Source: Lates calcarifer (taxonomy: Eukaryota; Chordata; Actinopteri; Centropomidae). Taken from it: DNA of 64,000 nucleotides. The stretch spans positions 6,236,843 through 6,300,842 of the forward strand of contig NC_066844.1 of assembly GCF_001640805.2 (NCBI RefSeq), given 5' to 3'. Every line of letters starts with the position of its first letter. The first letter of the stretch is position 1. Made by a program: the position numbers and the translations under genes. Shown here one piece after another: positions 1 to 12,755 of this stretch. The notes under the pieces were generated by a model. That model was not told where the DNA came from and did no database searches. It saw only the letters and a list, made by a program, of their open reading frames with translations.

Positions 1-404
1 TGTACTTTGCCAATCAATGTACAATGTACAAATGTAACTTCCAGCTCTGGTTGGTATTATATAGATGAACCTCATGGAAAGACAATTATGTGCAAATGTA
101 GCATTTCATTAACATGTAGTCTGGCCTAAGTTGAAACTTTGTTAGGATTAGTTTTTAGTCATGCCAGTGGTGTAGCTGCACAGATGTGAGTCAGTTGTCC
201 GTCCACCACTTTGTTTCAGACTGAAATATCTCACTATCTGTGGACTGGGATAAAATCTAGTACAATCAGAATGAGCTGTAATAACTTATTTTTTTAATCT
301 AGCACCATCATCAGGCCAAAGTTTAATTTGTCTAATACATCTGTTTAAGACCAAATACCTGTTGGACTAGTGAAATTCCCATCATCCTCTGCTGTGCTCT
401 GTGT

Positions 405-600
405 CAAGTAGCAAATCTTAGCATGCTAATACTCTAAACTAAGATGGTGGAAATGGTAAATATTCTACCTGAGTTAGACCTGCTGTCATTGTGAGCATGT
501 TACCATGCTGATATTAACATTCATATTTCATGTAAATATTTAAGTGGTCTAGAGTTAAAGTTTATCTCTAATGAAGCCCACTACCATCACTACCTGGAGG
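405..600. repeat. degraded teleost interspersed repeat fragment
   Basis: GAAATGGTAAATATTCTACC and GTGAGCATGTTACCATGCTG with multiple TTAGCATGCTAA-like words match the end of a repeat common in percomorph genomes, as I remember it. It shares vocabulary with the copies at 46,255 and 51,296. The class is not certain. Confidence 0.5.
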
Positions 601-2833
601 AGAAGCATCCCAAAAAATGTTTAAGCACTGATAAATATGGAAATAGATGCCAATTTCAAATTCAGAGCACTCCGATAATTAAAACCAATAAAACAACAGT
701 GTGGCTCTGTGAAAAAAATACAAGCTAATTTGAAATTTAGAGACTTAGCATGCCTCCTGAAATCTTTGCTCTGTTTTATTTTTTATGATAATTCTCATGA
801 TGAAACAAACAAATCCTTTCCAAAAACCAGGGATGGATGCTGAAGCACACTCTTGCTCTGCCTCTCTTCCTTTTATTTGCTCAACCACTGTGCAATGATT
901 TCCTGTGCCAAGGTAGAGGCACCACACATTAAACTCTATTCTGAGCTCAGGCTTCATCCTCCCTGTGTATTGCGAAAGAATCCAATAATGAGGCTGAAAG
1001 TGAGAGAAACCCTGCAGAGATCTAATCAGCACCACACATTGTATTGAGCCAGTGTCCAATGTATGCCTGAGCTGGGCTCATCAGCAGCCATTTTCAGAAG
1101 CCAATTTAAGAATTATTATCACTTGAGGTCTGTGGTACATTTCTTAGAGCACAAATGAAACCAAAATCTCCTCTGACATTTGTGCTGAGGTTTCAATAGG
1201 CGACCCCCAGAACATTTGCAGAGGAGCAATTCAGAAATCGCGCTGAGCTGGTGGTTAATGTGATAGACGTTTTCTTCACTTCGTCATTTTCTCTTTCAAC
1301 CCTGCGACAGTGTGCCTCTGCCCCTTTTTGACCACACCGACTGCCTCCATCCTACACTTAAGAACCCAATTTTATATTTCACCACATTAATTTGCAGCCC
1401 CACGGAAGGTTTCAGTCTGTTCCTGCTGAATATTTACACATGCAGTATCTTCCGCTGACAAGAAAATGCCAATTTACGTGGCACACAAAACTACTTTCAT
1501 CCAATAAGCCAGATGCAAATGAATTCCCGTAAAGAAGGTCAAAGCATATTCAAGATTTTCCAAGCCCTCTTTAATAAAGAGGGTCTGATGTTGGTCTAAA
1601 TAAGGAAGTGCTCTTAAAATGTGACACCCACAGCAGTGAGTGCTGGCTTGTAACAAATTCTTAAGAGCTTTTGACTTTCCTGCTTGATAACAAAATATGA
1701 GATCTCTTAAGTTCACTATAAATTAATAAAAAATCTAACTCATTCACCTTTGAATAAAAAAGGCTTGACATTTTTCTGAAGAACTCATGCATATCAGAGG
1801 GCTTAAATGTGTGCAGTGGGCAGGGTACCAGAGTGATTTGGCTTAAAGAGTGCATCCTGCTCCACAGGATATAGGAAAATGCTGAGTGGGATGATCAAGT
1901 TCTGTCCACCTGTTCGCAGAGGGAATGACCTCCAGGAACAGGTAGACGTCCCAGCAGGACAAGTTCACACTCAAGCCAAGCGTGCAGGTAATGCACAGTC
2001 GAGTGATGAAGCCATAAACTCAGTGTGGAAAAGAGGAGTGAACTGGACTCAAACCCAAAATTTGAATAAGACGCATCAGAAAGTGAGATGGATAGAAAAT
2101 ACCCTGAAACCATACAAGGTACCATCTGGTGTTTTGGGCAAATCTGACAAACTGACAACAAAGTACCTCAAAAAGTACATTATGTAACCAACCAGCTCTA
2201 CAGTCAATGCTGACTCTTTCCCTGGGACATTAAGTCAAGGCATATATTTAAGAAACTCTTACAAAGTTCTAGTTGCCAAATGAGTCAGCTGGAAACATTA
2301 AAAAGTGAACTTGAGACAGCGTTTTCAACCAATGATTGACCAATGAACCTATGATTAGCAGTATTTTACACTAACTAACTGCAGCTAAATCTGCTACCAA
2401 CAGTTGTCATTCCAGCCAGCTTAATCCACAGTCCTTGGCTAGAATTTAGACGCATTCTTTTGTCTATCTGTGTGAAACCAAAGATGCATTGCTTCACAAA
2501 TTACTACTGGTTTCAAATGATAAATCTACTGGGATAATTAGACTGTAGACTGCATACAAGCTGCACTAAAAGGGAAAGCTTGACAGATGTAACAGCAGTT
2601 AAGTAGGTGGACGGTCATTTGTTGTATCTCAGTCAGAAAGCATATTGATTAGCTCTGGTCTTTATGAGAAAAATACACTATTACTCTTGGTTGTATTCCC
2701 TCCTTGTGCACTGAGATCCATAAGTCACATGTGTCTTTCAAAAGTCAAACCTTGTTCTCCTTTCTGGGGAGTAAATGTTTTTTGTGATTGAGATTTTGTG
2801 TTGAATATTGGTTCTGATACAATTGAAATAGTA

Positions 2834-2855
2834 TACCTACCTACCTACCTACCTA
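2834..2855. repeat. (CCTA)n short tandem repeat
   Basis: Five tandem CCTA units are visible directly. Confidence 0.9.
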
Positions 2856-4202
2856 AACTCCATTATGTTTTTAGTTATTCTTATGTAATTAGCTATCATA
2901 GTTAACACCTTCAGGATTCTAATAAAATTGAAATGCATTTTGTTTCTGGGCAACCTAAATTCTACATACATTCATTATACATACTCACTTTTTGTCTCTT
3001 GTTGCTGATTGTTTTTGTTTTATTTTTAACATTTTAACTAATTAACTGCTGTTAATCCTGTAACTAGTACTTGTCACTGTTATTTGTATATCAGTATAAA
3101 CAGGCCACTTCTTCTATTATTCACATATTTCTTTATTATCAAATATCCCTGTTATTTTGAAAAATAAAGCAGACATCTATATTTGAAGCTAATAAGAGAC
3201 TGTGATGGGAGGATGATAAGATGTAGGACACAAAGGGAAAAAAACAGTTTGGGGCTTGGCAGGGTTAATATGTATTAAATCAGAAAACATGAGCGCTTCC
3301 TACCTCAAACAACATTTAAATGTAGGTGGAGGCATTTAATTCCACATTAATGACCTAAAAGTTTAGATTATATTAATATCAACTCAGCATCATTGCAAAC
3401 TATTCTGGTCTTCCACCTCTGCTGTGTTTTCTCAATATTTACAGTATTGATTTGTTGCATTATAAGCAATAAACGGGAAGCCACAAAATGTCAGCAAATG
3501 TCAGCTGATGAAAATGCATGACTGATGGTTGAACTGTGTGCTTTCATATCACATTCACACACAATTGGCTCTCAGTGTCTGCCTCTCCCCACTTCCTTCC
3601 TGCAGCATCCTGCAAAAATACCTTCAGAGTCAGTGTGAGGGTAATAAACCGATGATAAACATTGTGCTCTCATAAGCAGATCAGAGAACTTCATTTACAC
3701 ACTGTTCTAACTGAGGAAAGGGTCAATTTACTCCCAATTCAATCAACGGAGGAGGCGGACTGTTTATAAAATTCAGAAAGGCGGAAATATCTCGCCCTAT
3801 TTCTAGTCTGTCAAAAACTTGTGAATGGGGTCTCTGTCGCTAGTTTATAATTTGCATGTTTAATTTAATTTGTGAATTGAGTGAGGTGAGTATGAATAGG
3901 GCAGAGAGCTATGCGTGGGTAATCTGAAATCTGTTTGCTTGACACATTCTTTTTTGCAACTTTCATTTCACTGCTTTGTTTCACTGTCAAAACACGTTGA
4001 CTCATTTCTTATTCACTGTATAGAGGCTTTCACATTTGCTGCTCTAAAGTCCTTGGTAGGTCGCTCACCAAGGAAAATCCACACAGGAGGCGACGTGGTT
4101 CACATACCGAACAGCAATGTCAGTTTGGATAAGATTAAATTCAAAACATTCATAATGGTAGGCATTGCTGGGACTGTATCACACTGCGTGATATGATTTG
4201 TA

Positions 4203-4560
4203 TGGTTATTATGCCTCTGCACCGGCGACAGCAGCGGCTGGATTCATTATTTTTTCTGGTTGTACATCTGTCCGTCTGTCGTATTCTTGTGAATGCAATA
4301 TCTCAGTTATGTCTTGAAAGATTTTTTTCAAACCTGATACGAACGTTCGCTTAACTCAAGGATGAACTGATTAGACTTTGGTGGTCAAGCCTCAAAGGTC
4401 AAGTTCCCTGCGACCTTACAAAACATGTTTTTAATTCAAGAATTCACATACTAATTAACTGCAGCTATACTGGTTGATGGTGGCATTCAACCACAAGGTG
4501 GTAGTTTTATTTTTAATGGCATATTTTGATATCATTGTGATAGTAGTTTCCTCACCCGTC
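4203..4560. repeat. degraded teleost interspersed repeat
   Basis: Words such as GCAATATCTCAGTTATG, CTCAAGGATGAACTGATTAG and TTTGGTGGTCAAGCCTCAAA belong to a repeat I recognise from many percomorph genomes (TATCTCAGGAACG / GGTCAAAGGTCAAGG type). The copy is truncated and diverged. Class unknown. Confidence 0.55.
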
Positions 4561-5884
4561 ATTGGTCATTTTGATGGAATTATCGTATAGTAGTGAAGGT
4601 GCTGCTCTGTAACTGCAGTATACCTGTATTTCAGGTCTATTATTATTTTTGTCAGTTTTATTTTATCTATTCACCAAACAACTTCATATTTGTTCTCACC
4701 CAGCCTCTTGTTTTCAGCTTTGTGTACACAAGAGCTTGATCATCTGGGAACATGGGAATAACATGAGAGAAACATGTTAGAAGCTTAGGGTGCATCTGGT
4801 CCTGTGACATGTTGTCATCTTCCTTAATCGCTACAGCGTGATCATCTGACCCGGTGACCCCCACCACATGGCTGCTCATGCAATCATCTGTTTTCAGTGC
4901 ACAACAGGACTTTGTGTGTTTTAAAGCATCTCAAGGCTTTCTCGAAAAGTAAAACCGGTCAAAAAGAATTTAACATAATTTGACTTCATTGTTGCAACGC
5001 CCTTTCAGGCTTTCCAATCTTGCACTGAATTGTTATATAGCGCTATAATAGGGGGGTAGGTTCACCACTTGAAATGATTCTCCATTTTTAAAACAATGGG
5101 TCCTCTAATTCAGAAAGAGTCGGAAAGAAGGAGGCTCTCCAGCTCTTACAGCCCCATGAATAGGGAAGGAGAAATTCAAGGCTTGACAGGAAGAGTTTAA
5201 TGTATAGTTAATTGCTCAGGGTTCAGCTTTTGTTCTCTTTATACTGTAAAGCTATAAATAACAGCTATGTGACGCTCACAGCTGATTGTTTTTGTTGAAA
5301 CTCTGTCATAGAAGTGTTATACAGAAGTGTGAGGGCTTGAGGCTGAGCCTTTGGGGCCTTTAGCAGCTATCACAGCCTCTCTGTCACAGTCTCTCTCAGG
5401 CTGTTGGAAAGCAGTAGATTTTGACTGCTGTTCTTGTCTGCAGTCTGTCTGTGTTTGGCAGATGTTATGACAGTTTACCTTGTTGCATCACATAACAACA
5501 GGTTTTGTGGCTGATACAAATTCATTTTAGGTAACTACTTTATCATCTTTCAGCCTCTGTTAGCTACCTCAAAGTGCTTTGAAAACATACAGGATGGAGT
5601 ATTCAACCTAATGCTTAATAAATAATAGCAGTCTTATTGTTATTATTCTAGCTACATTTTCTGTTTTACTTCTCAGGCAGACGGCAATTCGGTGTGATCT
5701 AAAGTTGTCTAGCGCATTTTGAAATTCTGTACATTGAGTCAGAAGAAAAAAGAAAGAAATGAACAGCTTTATCTGTGTGCTGTTTTGCTTCTAAACTGAA
5801 CACTGAATGGCACTTTTCCCAGATGTATTTTAAGCCTTTATCTATCCAGGCAATGTTTTGTTACTTAAAGTGCATAAGAGTTGA

Positions 5885-6290
5885 GAAATTTTGTTTATTT
5901 GTTGTCAACAAATTCCATGAAAAGACCAAAACCAACAATGCGTTTGTCTGTGTTTTAATGCTTTCTGACTTCCGTGGCCCATTTGTTCCTGCTGAAGATG
6001 GAAATCTTCAGGCCACAAATACATTTATTTTTAAGAATTAGACCAAATAACTTCCTAGAACATCTGGGCACTGCAGTTTTTAGAAAACATTATGTGGAAT
6101 AAGTATTGCTTTTGTTGGGGTCTGTTTTGAGCTGTGGATTAAAAAACACTTGATGCTCTTGTGAACTAAAGTTACTAAAACTGAAGTGCCCATGTTTATG
6201 GTGGCTCAATATTTATTACTTTTTCATTTGCATGACTAGATTTTCTCATTCGCACAAACACATCAATAACTCCTACATGAACCACCAGTC
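5885..6290. repeat. inverted-repeat element, copy A
   Basis: It contains TTGTCAACAAATTCCATGAA and GACCAAAACCAACAATGC (5,902-5,941). An internal inverted pair CTGGGCACTGCAGTTTTTAG (about 6,064-6,083) and CTAAAACTGAAGTGCCCATG (about 6,174-6,193) follows. The same words occur at 26,687-27,200, so this is one interspersed family present at least twice in the window. Confidence 0.6.
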
Positions 6291-8374
6291 TAACCTGAAA
6301 AATACACCTGTTCTTTACTTTTCTTTTGAATGGAAAAGATATCTATATGGGCAACAAAACAGACAAGAGAAATTTCTATGAGAAGTCTACGCAGGAACAA
6401 GAGACAAGGGGATAGATAATTGTTTTGCGGCACAAGACTCCTTTTGATGAATGTCTCATTATAATCTGGAGATGATGGATGTGAGTCGGATAAAGCCCGG
6501 TGTGTGTATGTGACTGTTAGGCAAAATGAGAGATATGAGGGCCTCTCAATCCTATTCTTTGCACAGCGAGGTGTAACGGTTCAGAGTGAAAGGTTTTAAT
6601 GGCTTTCAGTTGTTATTATTCTGTGTGTTATGACAGCTTGATTGGGCCTGCGGTCTTCTTTCACTGCTGCTCCATTTACATGCGCCTCCCTTTGCCTCCT
6701 TCCACAGTTTTGTGTTGTTATGGTAATTCTCATGAAGTAGATTGCATCTAGCTGGCTGCTCCACTTGGGTCCTGTCTGTGAGAGAAGCCTGGAGCAACAG
6801 CATAATAATCATAATGAACACATCAGAACAATGCCAGAGCAAAATACCACGCACGCCAGATCACACTAGAGCTGTCTCAATGACCACCTTGGTTACCTGA
6901 GTAACTAATTACAAAATGCTGATGAAGCCGTAGATCTCTGCTTGCCCTCAGGTGCCCTATTTTCATCAGTGTGTACTTGACTCACTTCACTCACACCCAT
7001 TGGTGAGCAAAGATTCTGCATCTCCCCTGTGTGCCGGTTTTCTGTTAGTGTTATGTTTAGGGTCAGGGTTGATTTCAGAGCGGCAGCTGAGATAACAATC
7101 GAAGCATTTCAATCAGGTGCCCTCTGGCTGGCTAAGTTGTTTTTTATTATTATTATCATTTTAGTGTATAGTGTAATTTTACCATCAATACTTCTGCCTA
7201 TTCTGTGCATACAAAACCTATTGCATATATGTCTGTCTTGGAAGAAACGATTCCTCTTCTCTTGCTCTTTTCCTGAGCTTTCCTCTTATTTTCAAGAAGT
7301 GTTTTTACTTGTCCAAACTAAGTGTACAAGACCAGATATTGACATGAATCTTGTAATTTCTGATTTTGGGCTGTGAATTTAAACAAAGCATGGAAGTGTC
7401 CCTTTAGGACACACTCATATCCAGCAAAAAGGAAAACAAAGGGAACCTACTGTGTGTGTCCACAGCAAACAGCAGTGCAAAGAAACTGTGCACATTGGCA
7501 GGTGGGCGGCCTCTACATCTTACACAGTGAGTGCATCACTAAATCAGATTTTGTGGAAATGTACTAGGCTGCTTCACTGCACAAAGGAAAACAGCTTTAA
7601 GGCACAAAGCAGGGAGCAGTTCACTTAAAGAGAGGAGTTTACTTTACTTTGCTTAAAAACTAACAATTCACATAACAAATGTGCTCTAAATATAATGTAT
7701 GAGGGTTAACTGACAAGTCTTGAGCTCACAAATTGCTGCTCTTGAGGGAATGAGATGTGAGTTTGTGGAACAGATTGTAAACTAAAGTGCAGCTGCTTTT
7801 GACTGCCAGACCTGCGGAGTACACATAATCTCCTGCAACTCAGTTCCACTCACAGTCTCCCAACACAGCTTTGACCAGCACTGAAAAACAGCACAACCAC
7901 TGTGTGTCATTCATACAAGCATGAATCATCGCGCTCAGCATGGTATTTACTGTAACTTCGTACATCGTGTCCTTTCTAGCACAATGGATAGCTCCTTTAC
8001 TGATGGATCTGACGAACAGAGTAAAATTCGGGGTCAGCATTTGGGTACATAGGCTACACGAGCTATTCTAACTAATATAAATGAATCATTATGAGCAAAA
8101 TCACATCCTCACACCTCTCTAAAAGCCTATTCAACACACATGTCTAAAAAAGTTGTTTTTATTCTGAGCTATTTCTGTTTTTTTTTTTTTTTTACTTTTT
8201 CTCTCACCTTAAAACTGCACTTTCCCTCCAGCCCTGTGTGCATCTATGCTCCTATTTCCAGCACTATTAATGTGCATGTACACTGCCTCAAGTGTATGTT
8301 TATGTATTTGTGTTTATTTGTGTGTCTGCTGCAGGCTTGTGTATTTATTTCCATTATAGTATGTGTTTGTTTGC

Positions 8375-8396
8375 ATGTGTGTGTGTGTGTGTGTGT
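8375..8396. repeat. (GT)n microsatellite
   Basis: About 11 GT units in direct tandem. Confidence 0.95.
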
Positions 8397-9289
8397 ATAA
8401 CAAGGGTTCATGACCATGGCACCTGACGCGAAGCCAGTGAGGAGTAGCTGCCATCTGGTCAGCCCTGAGGGAGTCCACCGGCCACCCAGAGCTGCTCGGC
8501 CCTAACAGGTAGCCCGTCTGACATCTCCCACTCATCTCCAACCCACCAAACGGCAGATAATGAGGGGCAGACAGCTGGCCGATAGACCCCATGTGCCCCC
8601 CCGAAACATCAAGAAAACTGTCAGAAGTGCAGACTGAGCTTTTTCAACACTGCAAGCAGTTCTGTAACAGTAGTGAGTTTCATCTAAACACACTGTCTGC
8701 TGTGTGTGTAAAGTTTCCCCTCAAAGACAAAGCTATCAGTGCATCAACACAACCTCTTACTCCTCTTTGCACATGTGTTTTGCACCTTTACCTGAACAAA
8801 CATGAATCAAATAATGAAGCTATCTCTGCACAACAAAGGCTCTGCTTCATTTCTTTTGCATTACAAAGATGTGTGGTTGCATTATTCAGTCTATAGATGG
8901 CAGTATTTCAAAGGAAACTTCTGCACGTTGCTGTGTGCATTTATCTGGACTTCTGAATGAAAATAAAACATATTAATTCATTGTCAGACCAGTGAATGGT
9001 TTAATTATGAAGCTAAAGTGACCTCACTGACTGACTGAGAGGGCCTAATCAGCTCTGACATAATTTCCTCTCACTTTCTTCCAAACCACATTTCACATTT
9101 ACCACAGAAGATGTGTGGATACATGTTTCAAAATATACAATGGACCAAAAACACATCCCATTTCTACACGTGGAAGGCAGTCATTTCCAAACACATGAAG
9201 ATAGCAATCAATATGAGAAGTAGACCTGTTTTAGACACTGACACTATCTTCAGCCTGTGTGCTGCTGATAACATAGGCAGGCTAGGCCC

Positions 9290-9292
<3 letters not shown>

Positions 9293-9351
<59 letters not shown>
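9293..9351. repeat. (TA)n(CA)n compound microsatellite
   Basis: About 23 TA units run directly into about 6 CA units. It lies 200-250 bp upstream of the candidate promoter segment. Confidence 0.95.
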
Positions 9352-9353
<2 letters not shown>

Positions 9354-9519
9354 AATTCTACATATGGAGTATTTCTGTTGAATCTGTATCATATGTATTG
9401 ATTATCTCTCAGTATTGATAATTATATTATTAACATCGATCTGCCTCAATGTATAAATCAGGAGACCAGTCAATATCTAAAAGACATGAAAATTTATTTC
9501 AATGCGCTCAAGTTGTGCC

Positions 9520-9614
9520 AAAGGATGACGCGACGGAGGTTGGGTCTAAAAGCGCACGCTGTACGTGAGGTGCAAGTGAACTGATGGGTGACTTCATGTA
9601 CCACCGGCATATCC

Positions 9615-9679
<65 letters not shown>

Positions 9680-9840
9680 GTTATGTGGCCGCCTGTTACA
9701 GAAAAATGATCAATCCCTGAACGAGGCGGGAGGGTCACTTGATACCGTCTCCTTCTCAGCGGCTGACGGGGAGATGCTCACTGCTGTCCTGATGACTTTA
9801 CAGGCAGCGCGTAGAATAAACTGACCGGCAGTTCAGTTTA
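9520..9840 (+). promoter_or_regulatory. candidate plxna2 promoter region
   Basis: CpG dinucleotides are clustered here (for example GACGCGACGG near 9,528 and AAGCGCACGC near 9,550) compared with the AT-rich flanks. A long GA tract lies in the middle, and the segment sits directly upstream of a strong splice donor at 9,983. Vertebrate plexin-A genes usually begin with a non-coding exon separated from the large coding exon by a long intron, which fits. No TATA box or exact start site can be named from the sequence. This is inference from composition and position. Confidence 0.4.
9620..9680. repeat. (GA)n microsatellite in the candidate promoter
   Basis: About 60 nt of GA with a single GG interruption near 9,652. 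It produces an artefactual Arg-Glu repeat frame on + and Ser-Leu repeats on -. Confidence 0.95.
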
Positions 9841-9982
9841 TCTCGCTGTATTTTGGCGTCCGCACGCATTCACCTGACTGACTGATTGACTGACTTGACA
9901 CGCGCGGGACGTTTTCTACAAAAGTCCCAGCAAAATAACCGGATCCGCACAACCTCATGAATGAGTCTCCTCTTATTTCAAG
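9841..9982 (+). other. plxna2: candidate non-coding exon 1 (5' UTR) of plxna2
   Basis: The segment is CpG-containing (CACGCGCGGGACG around 9,900) and ends in CAAG followed by GTGAGT, an almost ideal donor. Joining 9,982 to the acceptor at 21,489 would make an 11.5 kb first intron. The 5' limit is arbitrary. Two short upstream ORFs would arise: the ATG at 9,957 reads 11 codons across the junction to the TGA at 21,496-21,498, and the ATG at 9,961 reads eight codons to the TGA at 21,491-21,493. Nothing in the sequence excludes a different first exon. Confidence 0.4.
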
Positions 9983-12699
9983 GTGAGTAGTCTATCCTTT
10001 ACTGCTGTAGCCGAGCAGCAGGCTGTAGTGCATCCCAGCAGTGTGCAGAGGGGTAAAGTTGGTTAGACTTTACGCACCCCGGACGCAGTGAAAGACGTTC
10101 CCGTGACTTTGTGCGCTCCGAATTGAGGCATTTTTTATAAAATGGTGCATGAGGAAAATATAGAATTGTGTCTCCACTGGCCACCTGTAACAAGCGACAG
10201 CTGTGGGCTGGTGCTCTGAAAACAGAGGGGACTGTAAATGCCTCAGCTTCAGTACCAATCAGATCCACAGACAGGCAGAGGTGGCAGAGCATGCTGTGCT
10301 ACAAATCATTTCATTATCAGTGGGATAAATCTCCCTCTACTTTAGACAAAGCCTGCTTTAGTTGCCTGCTTGTGCTGATTTTTTCAGAACTCTTCACGCA
10401 TGTGGGTTATTCTGTGTGGCAGCCATCAGATCACTGGTCATCAGGAGAATACCAGAGTGAAGTATTTAGCCTGGAGATAGTCAGTCCTCCACTGCTGCCC
10501 CTGCCTCCTGCCTGCTCCTGCAGCTGGAGCCTGTGCAGCCTTGGCAGCGGGGGCAGAGCAGAAGCCACTGGGCCCCCGATAAGGCTGGGCAGGAGCTGAG
10601 ATGGAGTGTGAGCCTGAAAGAACTAAAGCGCACACAGTTGTAGCAGTGCCAGCCTCAACAATGCTGTTGACCAAGTGCATCTTTGTTCAAGCCCTGGTCT
10701 GTTTGTGTGGTAGTAGAGATGGGGGACGACGAGGGGTGGTGGAGGGCTGGTTGTTGGATTCACGGCTCTTTGACTCTCACCCCCTCATGCAAACCAGATG
10801 AACCCTTCTTCTCTCTGTACGCTCTCTCTAGTCCGGCTTATCTGGCTGGCCAGTTGGACTAGCTTTTATTCTCCTGGCCCCTTCAGAGTGGGTAAAGCCT
10901 CTCTCACAGAAAGAGAGAGGGGGGAGAGAGAGGGAGAGTGGCTTCTCTCTTGGCGTGTTCATGCCAGTCATGTGCTCCAGCACTTTATCAGTTGCCTGCT
11001 AATTTTAGAATTTAAATGAATCTCCACATTAATGCTGTCTTTCTCTTTTGCTGCATTTGACAGCAATAAATGACACTGAGGTTTGGTTTGCGATGATTTC
11101 TGTTCATCTAAGGAGTCTTACTGATGTAGATGAGGGTTAAGACTCCTTCAAACTAAGTAGACCAATTTTTAAATGGTCACTTTATCCAAAATACTATAAG
11201 ATATACGACATCTTCCCCATTAGTCTTTGTATTTTCTTGCCACACAGATAATTTTGATCTTAAGAGATTTGGGCTTATATGATATCTGTCTCTGAAATTT
11301 ATTCTGCCACACCAATACAATCTTGATTAAATGACATTTGAAAAACTCAATGTTCAGATCTTACTTTTCACTGGAACTACTTTAAAAGAAAACATTTTAT
11401 TAAATCCAGGGTCTTTGGATCATCCAGTGTAACCTGGATATATTTTCTGCAAAGAAAAGCTGTGGATGAATTTTTCAAATTCTGTTTTTGAGGAGCACAA
11501 AGAAATATCTATTTACTGGTTTTGGGCAGCAACTGGAATTTCAGAGACAGGCATCCTCTCTGCATCAAGACCTTGCTACTAGTTTAATGGAGAGACAATT
11601 TGAAGTTTAAGAGAGAGAGTAATATTGGGCTTGTATTTGACTGCTCATTGATTTCTATTTGCTGAGTGTTTTATTTTGACCAGTTCTTTTGCACTGATAG
11701 TTTTGAATACTGAAGTCTGTAGGTGAAACTGCATTATTTTGGAGTCTCTTGACCGTGGAAGCAACACTGGACCAGTGTAGGTAAAGTAATTTAGAACATC
11801 TGTCTCTGTCATTTTCAGCCACATTTTCACACCAAGAGTTCAGTGTTATCTCAGACTTCTGCAGAGATTAATGAGCTCTACTGTAGGTTTGAGAAGATAG
11901 TAACAAAAAAGGAAGAAAAGGGAAACGGGAACGCAACACTACACTGCAAAGAAACAGCTTTTGATTTGAATGACCACTGGTTCAATCCATGACATTGATT
12001 TTGGAGTCATTTGAATATCAGGGAGTGTGATGTGGGTCAGGGGCAAAGGCGATGCATAGTCGCTGCAATAGTACATCAGGCGAATTAGTGTATGTAACAT
12101 AATTACACGGTATGTGAGTGCACAGCAGCTCACTGCTACTACCCATAGCTGGAGACCCCCCACCTCCAACCTCCACCCCCTCCCCCAACCGCTACCCTGG
12201 TTGCCCACGGAGACACTGATTAAACACGACTGTTCAGATGCTACAGCCCGAGGAGGAAGTGGAAGGAGAGGCCCCAGTGTGTGTGCCTGTGTGTGTGAAT
12301 TCATACAAATGTGCCTGTTATATGTGTGTGGATTTACTAGTGTGTCTTTGCATATGAATATATACATTAGAGAGTGGAGAGGAAGAGACACAAACTATGA
12401 TATTAAACTGACAGTGACAAGAGAGAGAGAGAGAGACAGACAGAAACAAAGAGAGAACAAAATACTGCAGATCATCAAGCACCGTTGATCTGCTGTTGTC
12501 CTTACTCTTTTCTCCCTGTCATCCCCCTTTCAATCTTCACGCTTCTGCTTGTTTCAGTGTGGCCTGGAGGGAAGTGGATTTACAGGTAGATGAAGGTGGA
12601 GAATAGGGACGATGCAGAGGTAGAGCGGGGAGTAAGAGGTGGAAATGGATAGGTGGCGGGAGTGAGAAAGACTAATAAAGACAGGAACAGACAGACAGA

Positions 12700-12755
12700 G
12701 GGAGAGAGAGAGAGAGAGAGACGGAGGGAGAGAGAGAGAGAGAAGGAGAGAGGTG
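12700..12755. repeat. GA-rich microsatellite
   Basis: Interrupted (GA)n with GGA units; a shorter run lies at 12,420-12,437. Confidence 0.9.

Larger units (their letters stand above)
1..9519. other. upstream intergenic region without recognisable gene
   Basis: AT-rich sequence. None of the open frames on either strand shows a known domain, convincing splice context or conserved composition. It holds degraded repeats (about 405-600, 4,203-4,560, 5,885-6,290), a CCTA run, a (GT)n, a poly(T) and a long (TA)n(CA)n. A GC-richer patch at 8,400-8,600 has no identifiable content. Confidence 0.6.

Noticed and set aside
1879..2187. 102-codon ORF in the upstream region
   Set aside because: No similarity to any family I know and an overlapping minus-strand ORF of similar length; consistent with chance.
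4053..4075. Short inverted repeat CCTTGGT / ACCAAGG
   Set aside because: Seven-base arms are expected by chance in 64 kb.
9588..9824. ORF with Arg-Glu repeats
   Set aside because: Translation of the (GA)n microsatellite; no conserved flanks.
10168..10599. 143-codon ORF downstream of the candidate exon 1
   Set aside because: No recognisable domain, low-complexity Pro/Ser end, no supporting splice pattern.
11939..12391. 150-codon minus-strand ORF
   Set aside because: No domain, hydropathy pattern or splice support; overlapping + strand ORF of similar size indicates chance.
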